A stretch of 27,974 nt of DNA, taken from NCBI GenBank assembly GCA_900766195.1, contig CAAFUN010000007.1, forward strand, positions 1-27,974, read 5' to 3'. The position numbers were made by a program, and so were the translations under genes. How positions within the stretch are numbered: position 1 is the stretch's first letter; each line of letters starts with the position of its first letter. The notes beneath the pieces are model-generated. The model was not told where the DNA came from. It made no database searches and saw only the letters and a program-made list of their open reading frames with translations. Positions 1 to 8,963 of the stretch are shown here, in pieces. The DNA comes from an uncultured Bacteroides sp. (GTDB taxonomy: Bacteria > Bacteroidota > Bacteroidia > Bacteroidales > Bacteroidaceae).

Positions 1-20
1 ACACGACGCTCTTCCGATCT
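1..20 (+). other. Illumina TruSeq adapter remnant (artefact)
   Basis: The first 20 bases, ACACGACGCTCTTCCGATCT, are identical to the 3' end of the Illumina TruSeq universal adapter. They are not genomic. The GH9/deacetylase reading frame on the minus strand runs straight through them and would gain false residues (DRSEERR) if they were translated. Real sequence begins at base 21. Confidence 0.97.
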
Positions 21-2483
21 TTTCTTCATAAGTACTTTAATTGTTTTTTCTAAATAATTATTATAGAACTTATCTGTACGGTGATTATCTGTACCAAGAT
101 GTATCAAGAGAATGTAGCCATTGAGCCCCTTTTCTCTTTCAACTTTCATGATATTATCATAAATGAATTTGCTACTTTTATAATTCTTCATATCCGGTGT
201 GGTATAGTCAGCATTACTCATTGTACCCGGGGTATAATTTATAACTTGTATGCCCATGCTCTTGGCCCATGCTGAGATCTCTTTGTTATAATATTCGTAT
301 GGGGGAATATATAATGGGGCATTCTGATATTCTATTCCGGCATTGCGCATAGTAGCATAGCTTTTCAGCATATCATCTTCAAATTCTTTACGCGTCACTA
401 ATAATGAGTCACGTTTTCCCCATGGCATATACAGTAGGTGGCCGTAGCTATGACTACCCACCATATGACCTTTATCTTGAAGTGCTTTTATAACTTCAGG
501 AAAACGCTTGTAAAATTCTCCTGTAAAGAAGAAGCCACCTTTTATACGATATTTGCTGAGTACTTTAATTATGGCATCTGCCCCATCTGCTTTATCAGCA
601 GCAGTAAATACTAGTGAAATTTGTTTTTTTGAGGGGTCGGTACGTATTATTCCACCATTTTCATAACAGTTTTTATCAGAGTTACCGGTTTGTTGCATAC
701 CGTCTTTCTGCATGGCCGAAAGATAATAAGTAAGACTGGCTGTTCCATCCATAGTAGGTTCATTGGTAGAATAATCATGAATGGCATCATGATATACCAT
801 CAAGTCCGGCTGGAATCGTTCATAATCTTGTCCCGGTGTGCCGGGTATTCCTGTCATGTTGACACCTCGTAAACTCTCGAATATGGTTCGGTATACCGGA
901 CCATCAACAAGACCTCCCGTTGTGTTCCCTACGCCTGCATTCAATAATGAGGAATGCGGTTGTGAAGGATAATCGCCATAAAGCGGAAGTTCTACAATCA
1001 TGCTGGTACCCCATGGATTACAGCCGAATAACCAATCGAGTAGCGCAGCCTCCATTTCTTTGTAAGAGTTGTCGTTGCTTAATTGTCGATATAGCCTACA
1101 TTGGGTTAACATGGCAACGACCAGATTATTGGAACACCAGATATAAGGTATCCCGTTTAAAAAAGGAGAGCTTTGTGCTTTTTCAAACGTGCGTTGAATT
1201 TCGGTACGCATGTTACGAATAAACTCATCACTCAAGCGCTTGTTCCCTAATTTAGCCAATTGGTAGTGCCCCATATTAATAAAAGGGTACCATTGATAAT
1301 GACGTGCACTGTCCGCGCCCATCCATGGAGTGAAAGGTTCACGTCGGCCATATTCTACTGCTTGTTTCAAATAAGCTGTATGTCCTGTAGATTTGTATAG
1401 TTCCATAGCACCCAATTCCATATCGTCTACCCAATTATCTTCTTCATAGATATAAGGTGATAGTACTGAAGCTGTTTGGCACGTACCGGGTTTCCTAATG
1501 CCTTCCTCATAGGCGTTGTTGGCTTTGGCACCAATTTCGGCAGCAAAGTCCGGATAAAAATCTTTTAGTAGGCGTGCACCCAATGCAAAGCAAGAAGCAT
1601 ATTTCCCTACCGTACTTGCAACTCCTGTGGTGGCATTCTTAAAATTACCACGTACTTGAGGCTCGCCACTGCAGAAATATACCGGCCGTCCTTTTCCTGG
1701 CCCATAACCGTAATCGACGTTATCTTTATTGGGAAGACGCATTCCTGCATGATCGCGATCGTCAGCAATTTGGTTATAGTATTCACCAGGGTTGGGATTC
1801 ATGCGATTCAGCCAGTCCAGTCCCCACTTAATTTCATCTACAATATCGGGTATTCCATTTGCTCCGGGCAATCCGGCTGCATCATGCGTATCAACGAACG
1901 CTTCTGGATTCTCCTGATAAGCAAACATCATTTGGTAGATGGCATTTGCTGAAGTAGTGGTGTACTGTAGATAGTCGGTGGCATCGTGCCATCCTCCGCG
2001 CACATCAATATGTTGTCCAGTTTTAGTTGGGTGATAAATGATGTATCCGTCATGTACATGGCAACTATCTTTTAAAAACGGATTGTAGCCACATCGTTGT
2101 TGCCGCATATAGTTTAGTAAATAATCGGCAGTACCGTTGTAAATACGATTGTTTATTATAAAACGTGGTGAAACTACCTGTCCGGCTTTTAAGTAATAGG
2201 CACCTTCTTGCTTAAAATCGCTGAAGTCCAATCGGAAAGTGCTTTGCATCTTTCCATATTTACCTGTTGGTTTGGGAGTCTTAGATGTGTAAACTGTTTT
2301 ACCTGTGAAAGCATCAATTAGAGCGTAGTCTTTTATGTCTTCAATCTCTTCACTCATGTAAACAGCTACTTTAACAGATTGAGGCATATATCCCATTTGG
2401 TTAATTCGTATCCATCCTTCGGCTTTAATTTGCAAATTGACGAAAACAAATAATACTATAAGAATCCAAGGTTTGTTTTTCAT
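21..2483 (-). CDS. GH9 glycoside hydrolase fused to a polysaccharide deacetylase-like domain (3' end missing)
   Basis: Read on the minus strand from ATG at 2481-2483, the frame stays open for 821 codons and runs off the contig with no stop. Residues 1-21 are a signal peptide (MKNKPWILIVLFVFVNLQIK), so the protein is exported. Residues ~23-112 look like the Ig-like N-terminal domain of GH9 enzymes. Residues ~115-592 are the GH9 catalytic domain: GGWHDATDY at 163-171 holds the two aspartates (D167, D170), and STNEPTMDG holds the likely acid E575. The PHHR motif of classical cellulases is replaced by QPHSS (508-512), so the substrate may not be cellulose. Residues ~620-821 resemble a NodB/CE4 deacetylase: HSYGH (678-682), PPY (727-729) and ILLIH (791-795) are present, but the metal-binding TFDDG motif reads FTAAD (626-630). 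No SusC/SusD pair is visible. The family call is confident; the substrate is unknown and the deacetylase may be inactive or altered. Confidence 0.9.
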
Positions 2484-2789
2484 AATTAGTATTTTAATGC
2501 TGTTACAATAGGATTGTTGTGTTTGAGAAACCGATTGTTTATACAAATAAAGCTGTTCCTATCTATTTTAGAAATGGTTCACTCATATTATTAATTGATA
2601 TTATATGTTATTTGCAATGTTTTGAATAATTTTCACATAATATGTGCTTTTATACCTTATTAGCTGGTTGATATCGTATAAAGAAAAGAATTAGCTTATT
2701 TAATTTATTGTTCTTTATATAAATTAAATGAAAAACAATTAGACTGATCTGTTGTTTATTATAGCGTTGGAATATAAAATTTAATTAAT
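2484..2789. other. Divergent AT-rich intergenic region
   Basis: 306 bp between the divergently transcribed GH9 fusion and cbpA, very AT-rich. It must hold promoters for both sides, but I cannot assign a clean TAnnTTTG element to either. The one clear structure is a perfect inverted repeat, CACATA-a-TATGTG, at 2634-2646. No credible ORF is present. Confidence 0.6.
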
Positions 2790-3719
2790 ATGGCATATAT
2801 TGATTATTATCAAGTTCTTGGAGTGGACAAAACGGCATCACAAGATGATATTAAAAAAGCCTTTCGTAAGTTGGCTCGTAAGTATCATCCCGATTTGAAT
2901 CCTAATGACCCTACTTCTAAAGATAAATTTCAGGCTGTTAACGAGGCGAATGAAGTATTGAGCGATCCTGAAAAGCGTAAAAAGTACGATGAATATGGCG
3001 AGCATTGGAAACATGCTGATGAATTTGAAGCCCAGAAACGTGCACAGCAACAAGCTGGTGGAGGTGGCTTCGGTGGTTTTGGCAATGGAGGCGGTGCTAA
3101 TTGGTATTCATCAGATGGGCAGGAATTTACTGGAGGGTCAGGTGATTTCTCCGATTTCTTTGAATCAATGTTTGGTCAGCGATCTCGTGGTGGACGTGGT
3201 ACCGGTTTTCGTGGACAGGACTATCATGCCGACTTGAATTTGTCTTTGCGGGATGCTGCGCAGACGCATAAGCAGATTTTGACTGTTAATGGAAAGAATG
3301 TACGCATTACTATCCCTGCCGGTGTGGCTAATGGTCAAGTGATCAAGCTAAAAGGTTATGGTGATGAAGGAAGTAACGGAGGACCAGCAGGCGATTTGTA
3401 TATCACATTTGTAATAGCAGATGATCCTGTCTTTAAACGTTTGGGTGATGACTTATATGTAAATGTTTCTATTGATTTGTACACTGCCCTTTTGGGAGGT
3501 GAGCAATTAGTTGAAACACTGGACGGTGGTAAGGTAAAGTTGAAAGTGAATCCTGAGACTCAGAGCGGAGTTAAAGTACGCTTGAAAGGCAAAGGCTTTC
3601 CTGTATATAAAAAGGATGGGCAGTTTGGTGATCTCATAGTGACATATACGGTGAAGTTGCCCACTAACCTATCCGACCAACAAAAAGAGTTGTTTCGCAA
3701 ACTTCAAAGTATGAATTAA
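2790..3719 (+). CDS. cbpA: DnaJ-type co-chaperone CbpA (class B J-protein)
   Basis: A 309-residue J-domain protein. The J domain fills residues ~4-70, with the DnaK-stimulating HPD tripeptide at 33-35 inside KYHPDLNP. A Gly/Phe-rich linker follows (~85-135), then two C-terminal client-binding beta domains (~140-305). The Cys-rich zinc finger of classical DnaJ is absent, which places it with CbpA rather than DnaJ. Its expected role is to deliver misfolded clients to DnaK and stimulate its ATPase in the cytoplasm. The next gene begins 14 bp downstream and encodes a CbpM-like modulator, the classic cbpA-cbpM pairing, which supports the call. A terminator-like hairpin follows the pair. The start ATG at 2790 gives the standard J-domain N-terminus. 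Confidence 0.93.
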   Translation: MAYIDYYQVLGVDKTASQDDIKKAFRKLARKYHPDLNPNDPTSKDKFQAVNEANEVLSDPEKRKKYDEYGEHWKHADEFEAQKRAQQQAGGGGFGGFGNGGGANWYSSDGQEFTGGSGDFSDFFESMFGQRSRGGRGTGFRGQDYHADLNLSLRDAAQTHKQILTVNGKNVRITIPAGVANGQVIKLKGYGDEGSNGGPAGDLYITFVIADDPVFKRLGDDLYVNVSIDLYTALLGGEQLVETLDGGKVKLKVNPETQSGVKVRLKGKGFPVYKKDGQFGDLIVTYTVKLPTNLSDQQKELFRKLQSMN

Positions 3720-3733
3720 AAACATTGAGTATT

Positions 3734-4027
3734 ATGCAGAACGAATTAATTATAGTCAATGAATATTGCACAAAATGCAACATTGAACCATTATTTATTG
3801 ATTTGCTACAAGAGAATGGTTTGATAGATATTTATATGGAAGGAGAGGAGCGCTACTTGTCATATTCTCAACTACCGGAAGTAGAGCGTTATAGCCGATT
3901 ATATTATGATTTGTCCATCAATATCGAAGGAATTGATGTCATACATCATCTTTTGCGTCAAATGGAAGATATGCAGCGAGAGATGCATCAATTGCGTAGT
4001 CAGCTGGGCATTTTCCATGAACTTTAA
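3734..4027 (+). CDS. cbpM: Chaperone modulator CbpM
   Basis: A 97-residue protein starting MQNELIIVNEYCTKCNIEP. Size, N-terminal helical segment and C-terminal heptad-like stretch (HHLLRQMEDMQREMHQLRSQL, in pieces) fit CbpM, a MerR-like-fold inhibitor that binds the J domain of CbpA. In E. coli CbpM restrains CbpA; the same role is inferred here from position, 14 bp after cbpA. The frame can be extended three codons to a TTG at 3725, but ATG at 3734 is preferred because it is a standard start with a canonical N-terminus. Sequence similarity to E. coli CbpM is weak by eye, so the call leans on length and synteny. Confidence 0.82.
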   Translation: MQNELIIVNEYCTKCNIEPLFIDLLQENGLIDIYMEGEERYLSYSQLPEVERYSRLYYDLSINIEGIDVIHHLLRQMEDMQREMHQLRSQLGIFHEL

Positions 4028-4034
4028 TGCTGAT

Positions 4035-4088
4035 AAAAGTCGTTTTATAGTAAGTAACTAATTCTTCGTTTAAAGCGACTTTTGTTTT
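4035..4088 (+). terminator. Terminator-like hairpin after cbpAM
   Basis: AAAAGTCG at 4035-4042 pairs with CGACTTTT at 4076-4083. The pairing extends inward through TTTA/TAAA with one mismatch, and T-rich sequence follows. It separates the chaperone pair from the PCMD operon. The loop is long (~25 nt), which lowers certainty. Confidence 0.6.
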
Positions 4089-4122
4089 GCTCTTAACTAA
4101 TTACATAACTAATTACTTAACT

Positions 4123-5232
4123 ATGAAGTATTTATTTTTTTATTGCTTTTCTATTCTTTTTCTATTTTCTGTCTCTTCCTGTATTAGAAGTGAAGCACCT
4201 AATGCGGAAGCTGATATTATATCCTGTAAGGTGACCTCGCCTGTCGGAGTGAAAGACGATGTTAGTATCAGTGGTAAATATGTCACGATATTGGTTGACT
4301 CTGTTGTGGAACATACTGCATTAGGGATTGAATTTCAATTAACTCCCGGAGCTACTATTTCTCCTGCTAGTGGAACTGTACGCGATTTCACTAATCCTCA
4401 AAACTATACTGTTACCTCTGAGGATGGAAAATGGAAGAAAACATATACAGTTAATGTTACTAGTGTCGTTAGTATTCCCAAGAAGTTCAGTTTTGAGAAT
4501 GCAAAAGTGAGTGATGAATATGAGGGCTTTACTTATTACACTTTTTATGAGCTCAATGATCTGGATACATTGCGAATTTGGGACAGTGGTAATTCGGGAT
4601 TTGCTCTAATGTCATACGGTGAATCTCCCGATGCATATCCTACTGTTTCGTATCCAGAAGGGAAAGTAGGGAAGTGTCTGAAATTGGAAACTCTGAGTAC
4701 CGGAAAACTTGGTGCAATGTTTAAAAAACCTATTGCTGCCGGAAACTTGTTTTTAGGCCGTTTTAATGGTGATAATGCAGTACTAGAACCTTTGAAAGCT
4801 ACAGAATTTGGAGCTGCACTAGGCTTTTGGCCAACAAAAATGACAGGTTATTATAAATATAAGGCCGGACCAGTAGTTACCGATGCGAAAGGAGCTGTAG
4901 TAGGTGGAACAGATACTTTTGATATTTATTCCATTATATTTGAGAAAGAACCTAATAGACCTTATTTAGATGGTTCTAACAGCTTGACAAGCGATCAATT
5001 GATTGCTATTGCTCGTATGCCTCAAAAGAGTAAAAAGGAAACCGATAAGTGGACAAAATTCAGCCTTCCTTTTGTGATTCAACCGGGAAAAGTTTTTGAT
5101 GAAAAGAAACTTCTTAGAAACGAGTACTCTATATCTATAGTCTTTTCCTCGAGTATAGATGGAGCAGATTTTCGTGGTGCTATAGGAAGTACATTATTTA
5201 TTGATGAAATAAATTTATTAACAGAAGAATAA
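4123..5232 (+). CDS. PCMD-domain surface lipoprotein
   Basis: A 369-residue exported lipoprotein. Residues 1-20 are a type II signal peptide with lipobox VSSC, cysteine at 20. Residues ~27-125 form an Ig-like domain ending in the pattern NYTVTSEDGKWKKTYTVNV, common in Bacteroidetes surface proteins. Residues ~130-369 match the PCMD domain (putative carbohydrate metabolism domain), recognisable from the FSFENAK opening, the GSTLFIDEINL ending and the LGFWPTKMTGYYKYK core, which resembles a carbohydrate-binding beta-sandwich. The frame opens earlier at a TTG (4087), but ATG at 4123 is chosen because it begins the signal peptide. The barrel gene starts 6 bp after the stop, so the two are probably co-transcribed and act together at the outer membrane. 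The ligand is unknown. Confidence 0.85.
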   Translation: MKYLFFYCFSILFLFSVSSCIRSEAPNAEADIISCKVTSPVGVKDDVSISGKYVTILVDSVVEHTALGIEFQLTPGATISPASGTVRDFTNPQNYTVTSEDGKWKKTYTVNVTSVVSIPKKFSFENAKVSDEYEGFTYYTFYELNDLDTLRIWDSGNSGFALMSYGESPDAYPTVSYPEGKVGKCLKLETLSTGKLGAMFKKPIAAGNLFLGRFNGDNAVLEPLKATEFGAALGFWPTKMTGYYKYKAGPVVTDAKGAVVGGTDTFDIYSIIFEKEPNRPYLDGSNSLTSDQLIAIARMPQKSKKETDKWTKFSLPFVIQPGKVFDEKKLLRNEYSISIVFSSSIDGADFRGAIGSTLFIDEINLLTEE

Positions 5233-5238
5233 CTTATT

Positions 5239-6045
5239 ATGAAAAAATATATAATAGCCAAGATGTTGAATAATTCTGGTATAGGTAAATGGGTATTTTC
5301 CTTAGTTGTTCTTTTGATTGTTTCTAGTCTAGCTCATGCACAACAAGATAGAAATACCACTTTGATTCGATCAGCCTTGAATGGATTTGAATATGAATTG
5401 AAATGCGGAATAAATATTGGTGGAACTTCTCCAATACCTCTACCTGCAGAAATCCGTGCTATAAAGGGATATAGTCCTAGATTGGCATTGTCTATTGAAG
5501 GAAATATGCTGAAATGGTTTGATCCTCATTGGGGAATGATCGTAGGGCTACGCTTGGAGAATAAAGGGATGACGGCAGATGCTCGGGTAAAAAATTACAG
5601 CATGGAAATGACAGAGAAAGATGGCGGATTCGTGAAAGGTATGTGGACTGGAGATATTCATACGAAAGTGAATAATTCCTACTTATCTATGCCTGTATTA
5701 GGTGTCTATAAATTGAGCCCACGTGTGCGTCTCAAAGGTGGACTTTTTGTTGGATATCTGTTGGAAGGTAACTTTTCGGGTACGGCTAATAATGGATATT
5801 TACGTAATGGTGATCCTACTGGTAATAAAATGGAGATAGATGAAGCTTTTTATGATTTCTCGGAACACTTACGTAAAATATCTTGGGGTGCCCAGCTAGG
5901 TGGTGACTGGAGAGCATTCAAACATTTCAATGTGTCTGCTGATCTTACTTGGGGATTCAACGATATTTTTAAACGTGAATTTAAGACCATTACTTTCTCT
6001 ATGTATCCTATCTTTTTGAATGTTGGCTTCGGCTATGCTTTTTAG
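5239..6045 (+). CDS. Outer-membrane beta-barrel protein (porin-like)
   Basis: A 268-residue protein with an N-terminal signal peptide ending ~SSLAHA-Q (residues 1-35; the n-region is unusually long, and an internal ATG at 5263 would shorten it). The mature part has alternating aromatic/hydrophobic strands with short turns, and it ends in NVGFGYAF, a C-terminal aromatic residue typical of barrels inserted by BamA. It resembles the Bacteroidetes outer-membrane beta-barrel (PorT-like) family. It lies 6 bp after the PCMD lipoprotein and before a strong terminator, so the two form a two-gene unit. A partner or channel role for the lipoprotein is inference. Confidence 0.78.
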   Translation: MKKYIIAKMLNNSGIGKWVFSLVVLLIVSSLAHAQQDRNTTLIRSALNGFEYELKCGINIGGTSPIPLPAEIRAIKGYSPRLALSIEGNMLKWFDPHWGMIVGLRLENKGMTADARVKNYSMEMTEKDGGFVKGMWTGDIHTKVNNSYLSMPVLGVYKLSPRVRLKGGLFVGYLLEGNFSGTANNGYLRNGDPTGNKMEIDEAFYDFSEHLRKISWGAQLGGDWRAFKHFNVSADLTWGFNDIFKREFKTITFSMYPIFLNVGFGYAF

Positions 6046-6074
6046 GGTTATGGAGTAATAATAGAGTTTAAAAG

Positions 6075-6127
6075 AACAATCTCACAACGGTTTGATGCAA
6101 TGAAGCATCCCGTTGTGAGATTGTTGT
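6075..6127. terminator. Strong bidirectional terminator between convergent operons
   Basis: A perfect 16-bp stem, AACAATCTCACAACGG (6075-6090) with its complement at 6110-6125, encloses an inner GATGC/GCATC stem. It lies between the convergent barrel gene (+) and metY (-), and A/T-rich flanks on both sides suit termination in both directions. Confidence 0.85.
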
Positions 6128-6206
6128 ATATTAAAGCGTCGTTTTCAGCTTTCCATTCTTTCTCTTTCGTATAGGCTTAGCTGTACGATGAAAATTGTCG
6201 TTAGAA

Positions 6207-7487
6207 CTATGCTTTTAATGCTTGTTCGATATCACCGATAATATCGTCTACGTTCTCTATTCCTACAGACAGGCGGATAAGATCGGGGCGTACTCCGGCT
6301 GCAATCAGTTGCTCGTCAGTAAGTTGACGGTGAGTGTGACTGGCTGGATGCAATACGCAGGTACGGGCATCTGCCACGTGGGTTACAATGGCAGCCAGTT
6401 TTAACGAATCCATAAATTTTGTTGCTGTGTCACGGTCACCTTTCAATCCGAAGGAGATTACACCACATGATCCGTTGGGCATATATTTTTGTGCCAACTC
6501 GTAATATTTATTTCCCGGTAAACCACAATATTCAACCCAGGCTACTTTATCGTTGGCTTGCAAGTATTCTGCCACTTTCTGTGCATTACGACAGTGTTGA
6601 GGCATGCGTAGATGCAACGTTTCCAAACCTATATTTAACAGAAAAGCATTTTGAGGGCTTTGTATACTCCCTAAGTCTCGCATGAGTTGGGCGGTAGCTT
6701 TGGTCATATAAGCCATGTTGCCAAAAGCTTTAGTATAGGTCAGTCCATGATAGGATTCATCGGGGGTGCAAAGTCCCGGAAATTTATCGGCATGGGCATC
6801 CCAGTCGAACTTACCACTGTCTACAATGCAGCCGCCTACGCTGGTGGCATGTCCATCCATATACTTAGTGGTAGAATGTACTACAATATCTGCTCCCCAT
6901 TCAAATGGACGGCAGTTGATTGGAGTAGGGAAGGTGTTGTCTACAATAAGAGGAACACCGTGTGAGTGGGCTATGCGGGCAAACTTCTCAATATCCAGTA
7001 CTTCCAGTGATGGATTGGATATTGTTTCGCCGAACAATGCTTTGGTATTGGGACGGAATGCAGCCGATATCTCTTCTTCGCTGGCATCCGGATTAATAAA
7101 GGTCACTTCAATACCGAGCTTTTTCATTGTTACTCCAAAGAGATTGAACGTACCTCCATAGATGGCTGAAGAACATACAAAATGATCACCGGCTTGGCAA
7201 ATGTTAAAGATGGCATAGAAGTTAGCCGCTTGTCCGCTTGATGTCAACATGGCAGCTACACCACCTTCGAGCGCTGCTATCTTTGAGGCAACAGCGTCAT
7301 TGGTTGGGTTTTGCAAGCGGGTATAGAAATAGCCGCTATCCTCAAGGTCGAATAAGCGGGCCATTTGCTCACTGGTTTCATATTTAAAAGTTGTGCTTTG
7401 ATAAATAGGCAACACACGTGGTTCGCCTTTTTTCGGATTCCATCCTGCTTGTACGCATAGGGTCTCCGGTTTGAATTGTTTGGCCAT
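6207..7487 (-). CDS. metY: O-acetylhomoserine sulfhydrylase (PLP-dependent)
   Basis: A 426-residue cytoplasmic enzyme of the Cys/Met-metabolism PLP family. It converts O-acetylhomoserine plus sulfide (or methanethiol) to homocysteine (or methionine). Visible landmarks are the N-terminal PIYQSTTFKYE (28-37), YTRLQNPTNDA (55-65), the substrate-pocket LTSSGQAA (81-88), VDNTFPTP (182-189) and the Schiff-base lysine K208 in HSTTKYMDGH. The length of ~426 and the insertion carrying GLCTPDESYHGL separate MetY from shorter cystathionine synthases (~380). It stands alone with its own promoter (TACTTTTG reading leftward, 7540-7547) and ends at the shared terminator. MetY versus another OAH-utilising enzyme cannot be fully settled by eye, but the length strongly favours MetY. 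Confidence 0.92.
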   Translation of the reverse strand: MAKQFKPETLCVQAGWNPKKGEPRVLPIYQSTTFKYETSEQMARLFDLEDSGYFYTRLQNPTNDAVASKIAALEGGVAAMLTSSGQAANFYAIFNICQAGDHFVCSSAIYGGTFNLFGVTMKKLGIEVTFINPDASEEEISAAFRPNTKALFGETISNPSLEVLDIEKFARIAHSHGVPLIVDNTFPTPINCRPFEWGADIVVHSTTKYMDGHATSVGGCIVDSGKFDWDAHADKFPGLCTPDESYHGLTYTKAFGNMAYMTKATAQLMRDLGSIQSPQNAFLLNIGLETLHLRMPQHCRNAQKVAEYLQANDKVAWVEYCGLPGNKYYELAQKYMPNGSCGVISFGLKGDRDTATKFMDSLKLAAIVTHVADARTCVLHPASHTHRQLTDEQLIAAGVRPDLIRLSVGIENVDDIIGDIEQALKA

Positions 7488-7539
7488 ATTTTTGGATATT
7501 ATTTTAGTAGTTTATTCTTATAAACTCTTATTAGAGACG

Positions 7540-7547
7540 CAAAAGTA
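7540..7547 (-). promoter_or_regulatory. -7 element of the metY promoter
   Basis: Read on the minus strand this is TACTTTTG followed by C, an exact match to the Bacteroidetes -7 consensus TAnnTTTG. It predicts transcription starting about 7 nt further on and a ~45-nt leader before the metY ATG. No clear -33 element is seen. Confidence 0.6.
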
Positions 7548-7560
7548 GGGAAAATAATTG

Positions 7561-7568
7561 TATTTTTG
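7561..7568 (+). promoter_or_regulatory. -7 element of the amidase promoter
   Basis: TATTTTTG followed by C matches TAnnTTTG on the plus strand, about 80 bp before the amidase ATG. It lies only 13 bp from the metY -7 element pointing the other way, so the two polymerase footprints overlap. Confidence 0.55.
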
Positions 7569-7649
7569 CTGCTCATATTGAATTTTAGAGAGCTTATGCC
7601 TTCGGCTACTTATGGTCACAATTATAATCGATTTACGTATAAATAGTTT

Positions 7650-8771
7650 ATGAAACGTTTTTTTTGCTTACTTATCATCTTATTTGGCTTGTTTTTGTCT
7701 TCTCAAGTTTCTGCGCAGGATGAAAAAGACACCCCACTTAAGGGTGAAGGTATTTCCGCTTTTCTAAGGAGAAACAATCGTGCAGGAAAAGATTATTATA
7801 AAGAATTTATAGAACTGAATAAACGAAAATTTCGCATTAAGGAAGAAATACAATTAGGAGTATACTATCTACTTCCGCCGTTGCATGGCGATGCTGGGAA
7901 AGATGCTACTACAACGACAAAGAGCAAAACGAAAAACAAAAAAAGCACGGCAAATGCTGATGAGGAAGCTGAAGAAGTAAATTCTAAATCTTCGAAATCG
8001 GCGTCACGTTCTCGAAAATCATCGATCAAAGAACCTCTGTTTGGTGCGTCATATGCTAATGTAAAGGTGACGTCAAACCGCTTGGCTGGAGCTTGCTTTT
8101 ATGTAGTTAGCGGTCATGGTGGTCCGGATCCAGGGGCAATAGGAAATCGCAACGGGGTAGAACTTCACGAAGATGAATATGCTTATGATGTGATTCTGCG
8201 GCTTGCACGGGGACTTATGCAAGAGGGGGCGCAGGTTCGTATTATTATTCAGGATGCCGAAGATGGAATCAGGGATGAACTTTATTTACCAAATAGTAAG
8301 CGGGAAACTTGCATGGGAGATCCTATACCACTTAATCAAGTGCAACGACTTAAACAACGTTGCGATAAAATAAATGAGCTTTATCGTAAAGATCGTAAGA
8401 ATTATAAGTATTGTCGCTCCATTTTCTTGCATTTAGATAGCCGTAGTGAAGGCACGCGTACAGATGTGTTCTTTTATTATTCCGAGACCAAACCTGATAG
8501 TAAAAAGCTTGCTACGACAATGAAAGATACATTTGAATCGAAATACGGTAAATACCAACCTAACCGTGGCTTTGATGGCACTGTGGGACCGCGCAATTTA
8601 TTTGTGTTGGCCAACTCTTCTCCGGCTGCCGTATTTGTAGAGCTGGGTAATATACAAAACTCTTACGATCAGCAGCGGTTTATCCTTAATGCCAACAGGC
8701 AAGCTTTAGCTCTTTGGCTGATGGATGGCTTCATTAAGGATTATCAAAATAATAAATCTCGTAAAAAGTAA
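7650..8771 (+). CDS. N-acetylmuramoyl-L-alanine amidase (Amidase_3), exported
   Basis: A 373-residue exported peptidoglycan hydrolase that would cleave the bond between MurNAc and the stem peptide. Residues 1-22 are a signal peptide (cleavage after SSQVSA). Residues ~33-76 look like a degenerate LysM segment (GISAFLRRN ... ELNKRKFRIKEEIQLGVYYLLPP, in pieces). Residues ~83-127 are a low-complexity Lys/Ser/Thr/Glu linker. The catalytic domain spans ~148-365: zinc ligands are likely H156 in SGHGGPDPGA, E174 in ELHEDEYAYD and H261 in FLHLDSR, with catalytic glutamate E331 in VFVELGNIQN. The context gives no partner; it is divergent from metY and followed by a 516-bp gene-free region. It probably acts in cell separation or wall turnover in the periplasm. 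Confidence 0.9.
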   Translation: MKRFFCLLIILFGLFLSSQVSAQDEKDTPLKGEGISAFLRRNNRAGKDYYKEFIELNKRKFRIKEEIQLGVYYLLPPLHGDAGKDATTTTKSKTKNKKSTANADEEAEEVNSKSSKSASRSRKSSIKEPLFGASYANVKVTSNRLAGACFYVVSGHGGPDPGAIGNRNGVELHEDEYAYDVILRLARGLMQEGAQVRIIIQDAEDGIRDELYLPNSKRETCMGDPIPLNQVQRLKQRCDKINELYRKDRKNYKYCRSIFLHLDSRSEGTRTDVFFYYSETKPDSKKLATTMKDTFESKYGKYQPNRGFDGTVGPRNLFVLANSSPAAVFVELGNIQNSYDQQRFILNANRQALALWLMDGFIKDYQNNKSRKK

Positions 8772-8963
8772 ATGGTGTAACCAGAGTTACTTCGATAGCA
8801 TCATGACGGATAGAAAGCAATTTGCTAACTCTCATTGATAGGCGATATTCTTTTTACTCAAACTGTTTGTAATAATAAATCGCTTTTTGAAGCGAACGTT
8901 TCATAGACAAGTATTGTCTTGTTCTACACCCCTCTTAAAAGATGCTCAGAAGGGGGTACAATC

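Noticed and set aside
690..1952. Several plus-strand ORFs of 60-100 residues
   Set aside because: All lie antisense within the GH9/deacetylase gene, whose motifs are intact; they are shadows.
21..6045. Polysaccharide utilisation locus built on GH9 and PCMD genes
   Set aside because: The chaperone pair lies between them, strands differ, and there is no SusC/SusD, sigma/anti-sigma or hybrid sensor gene.
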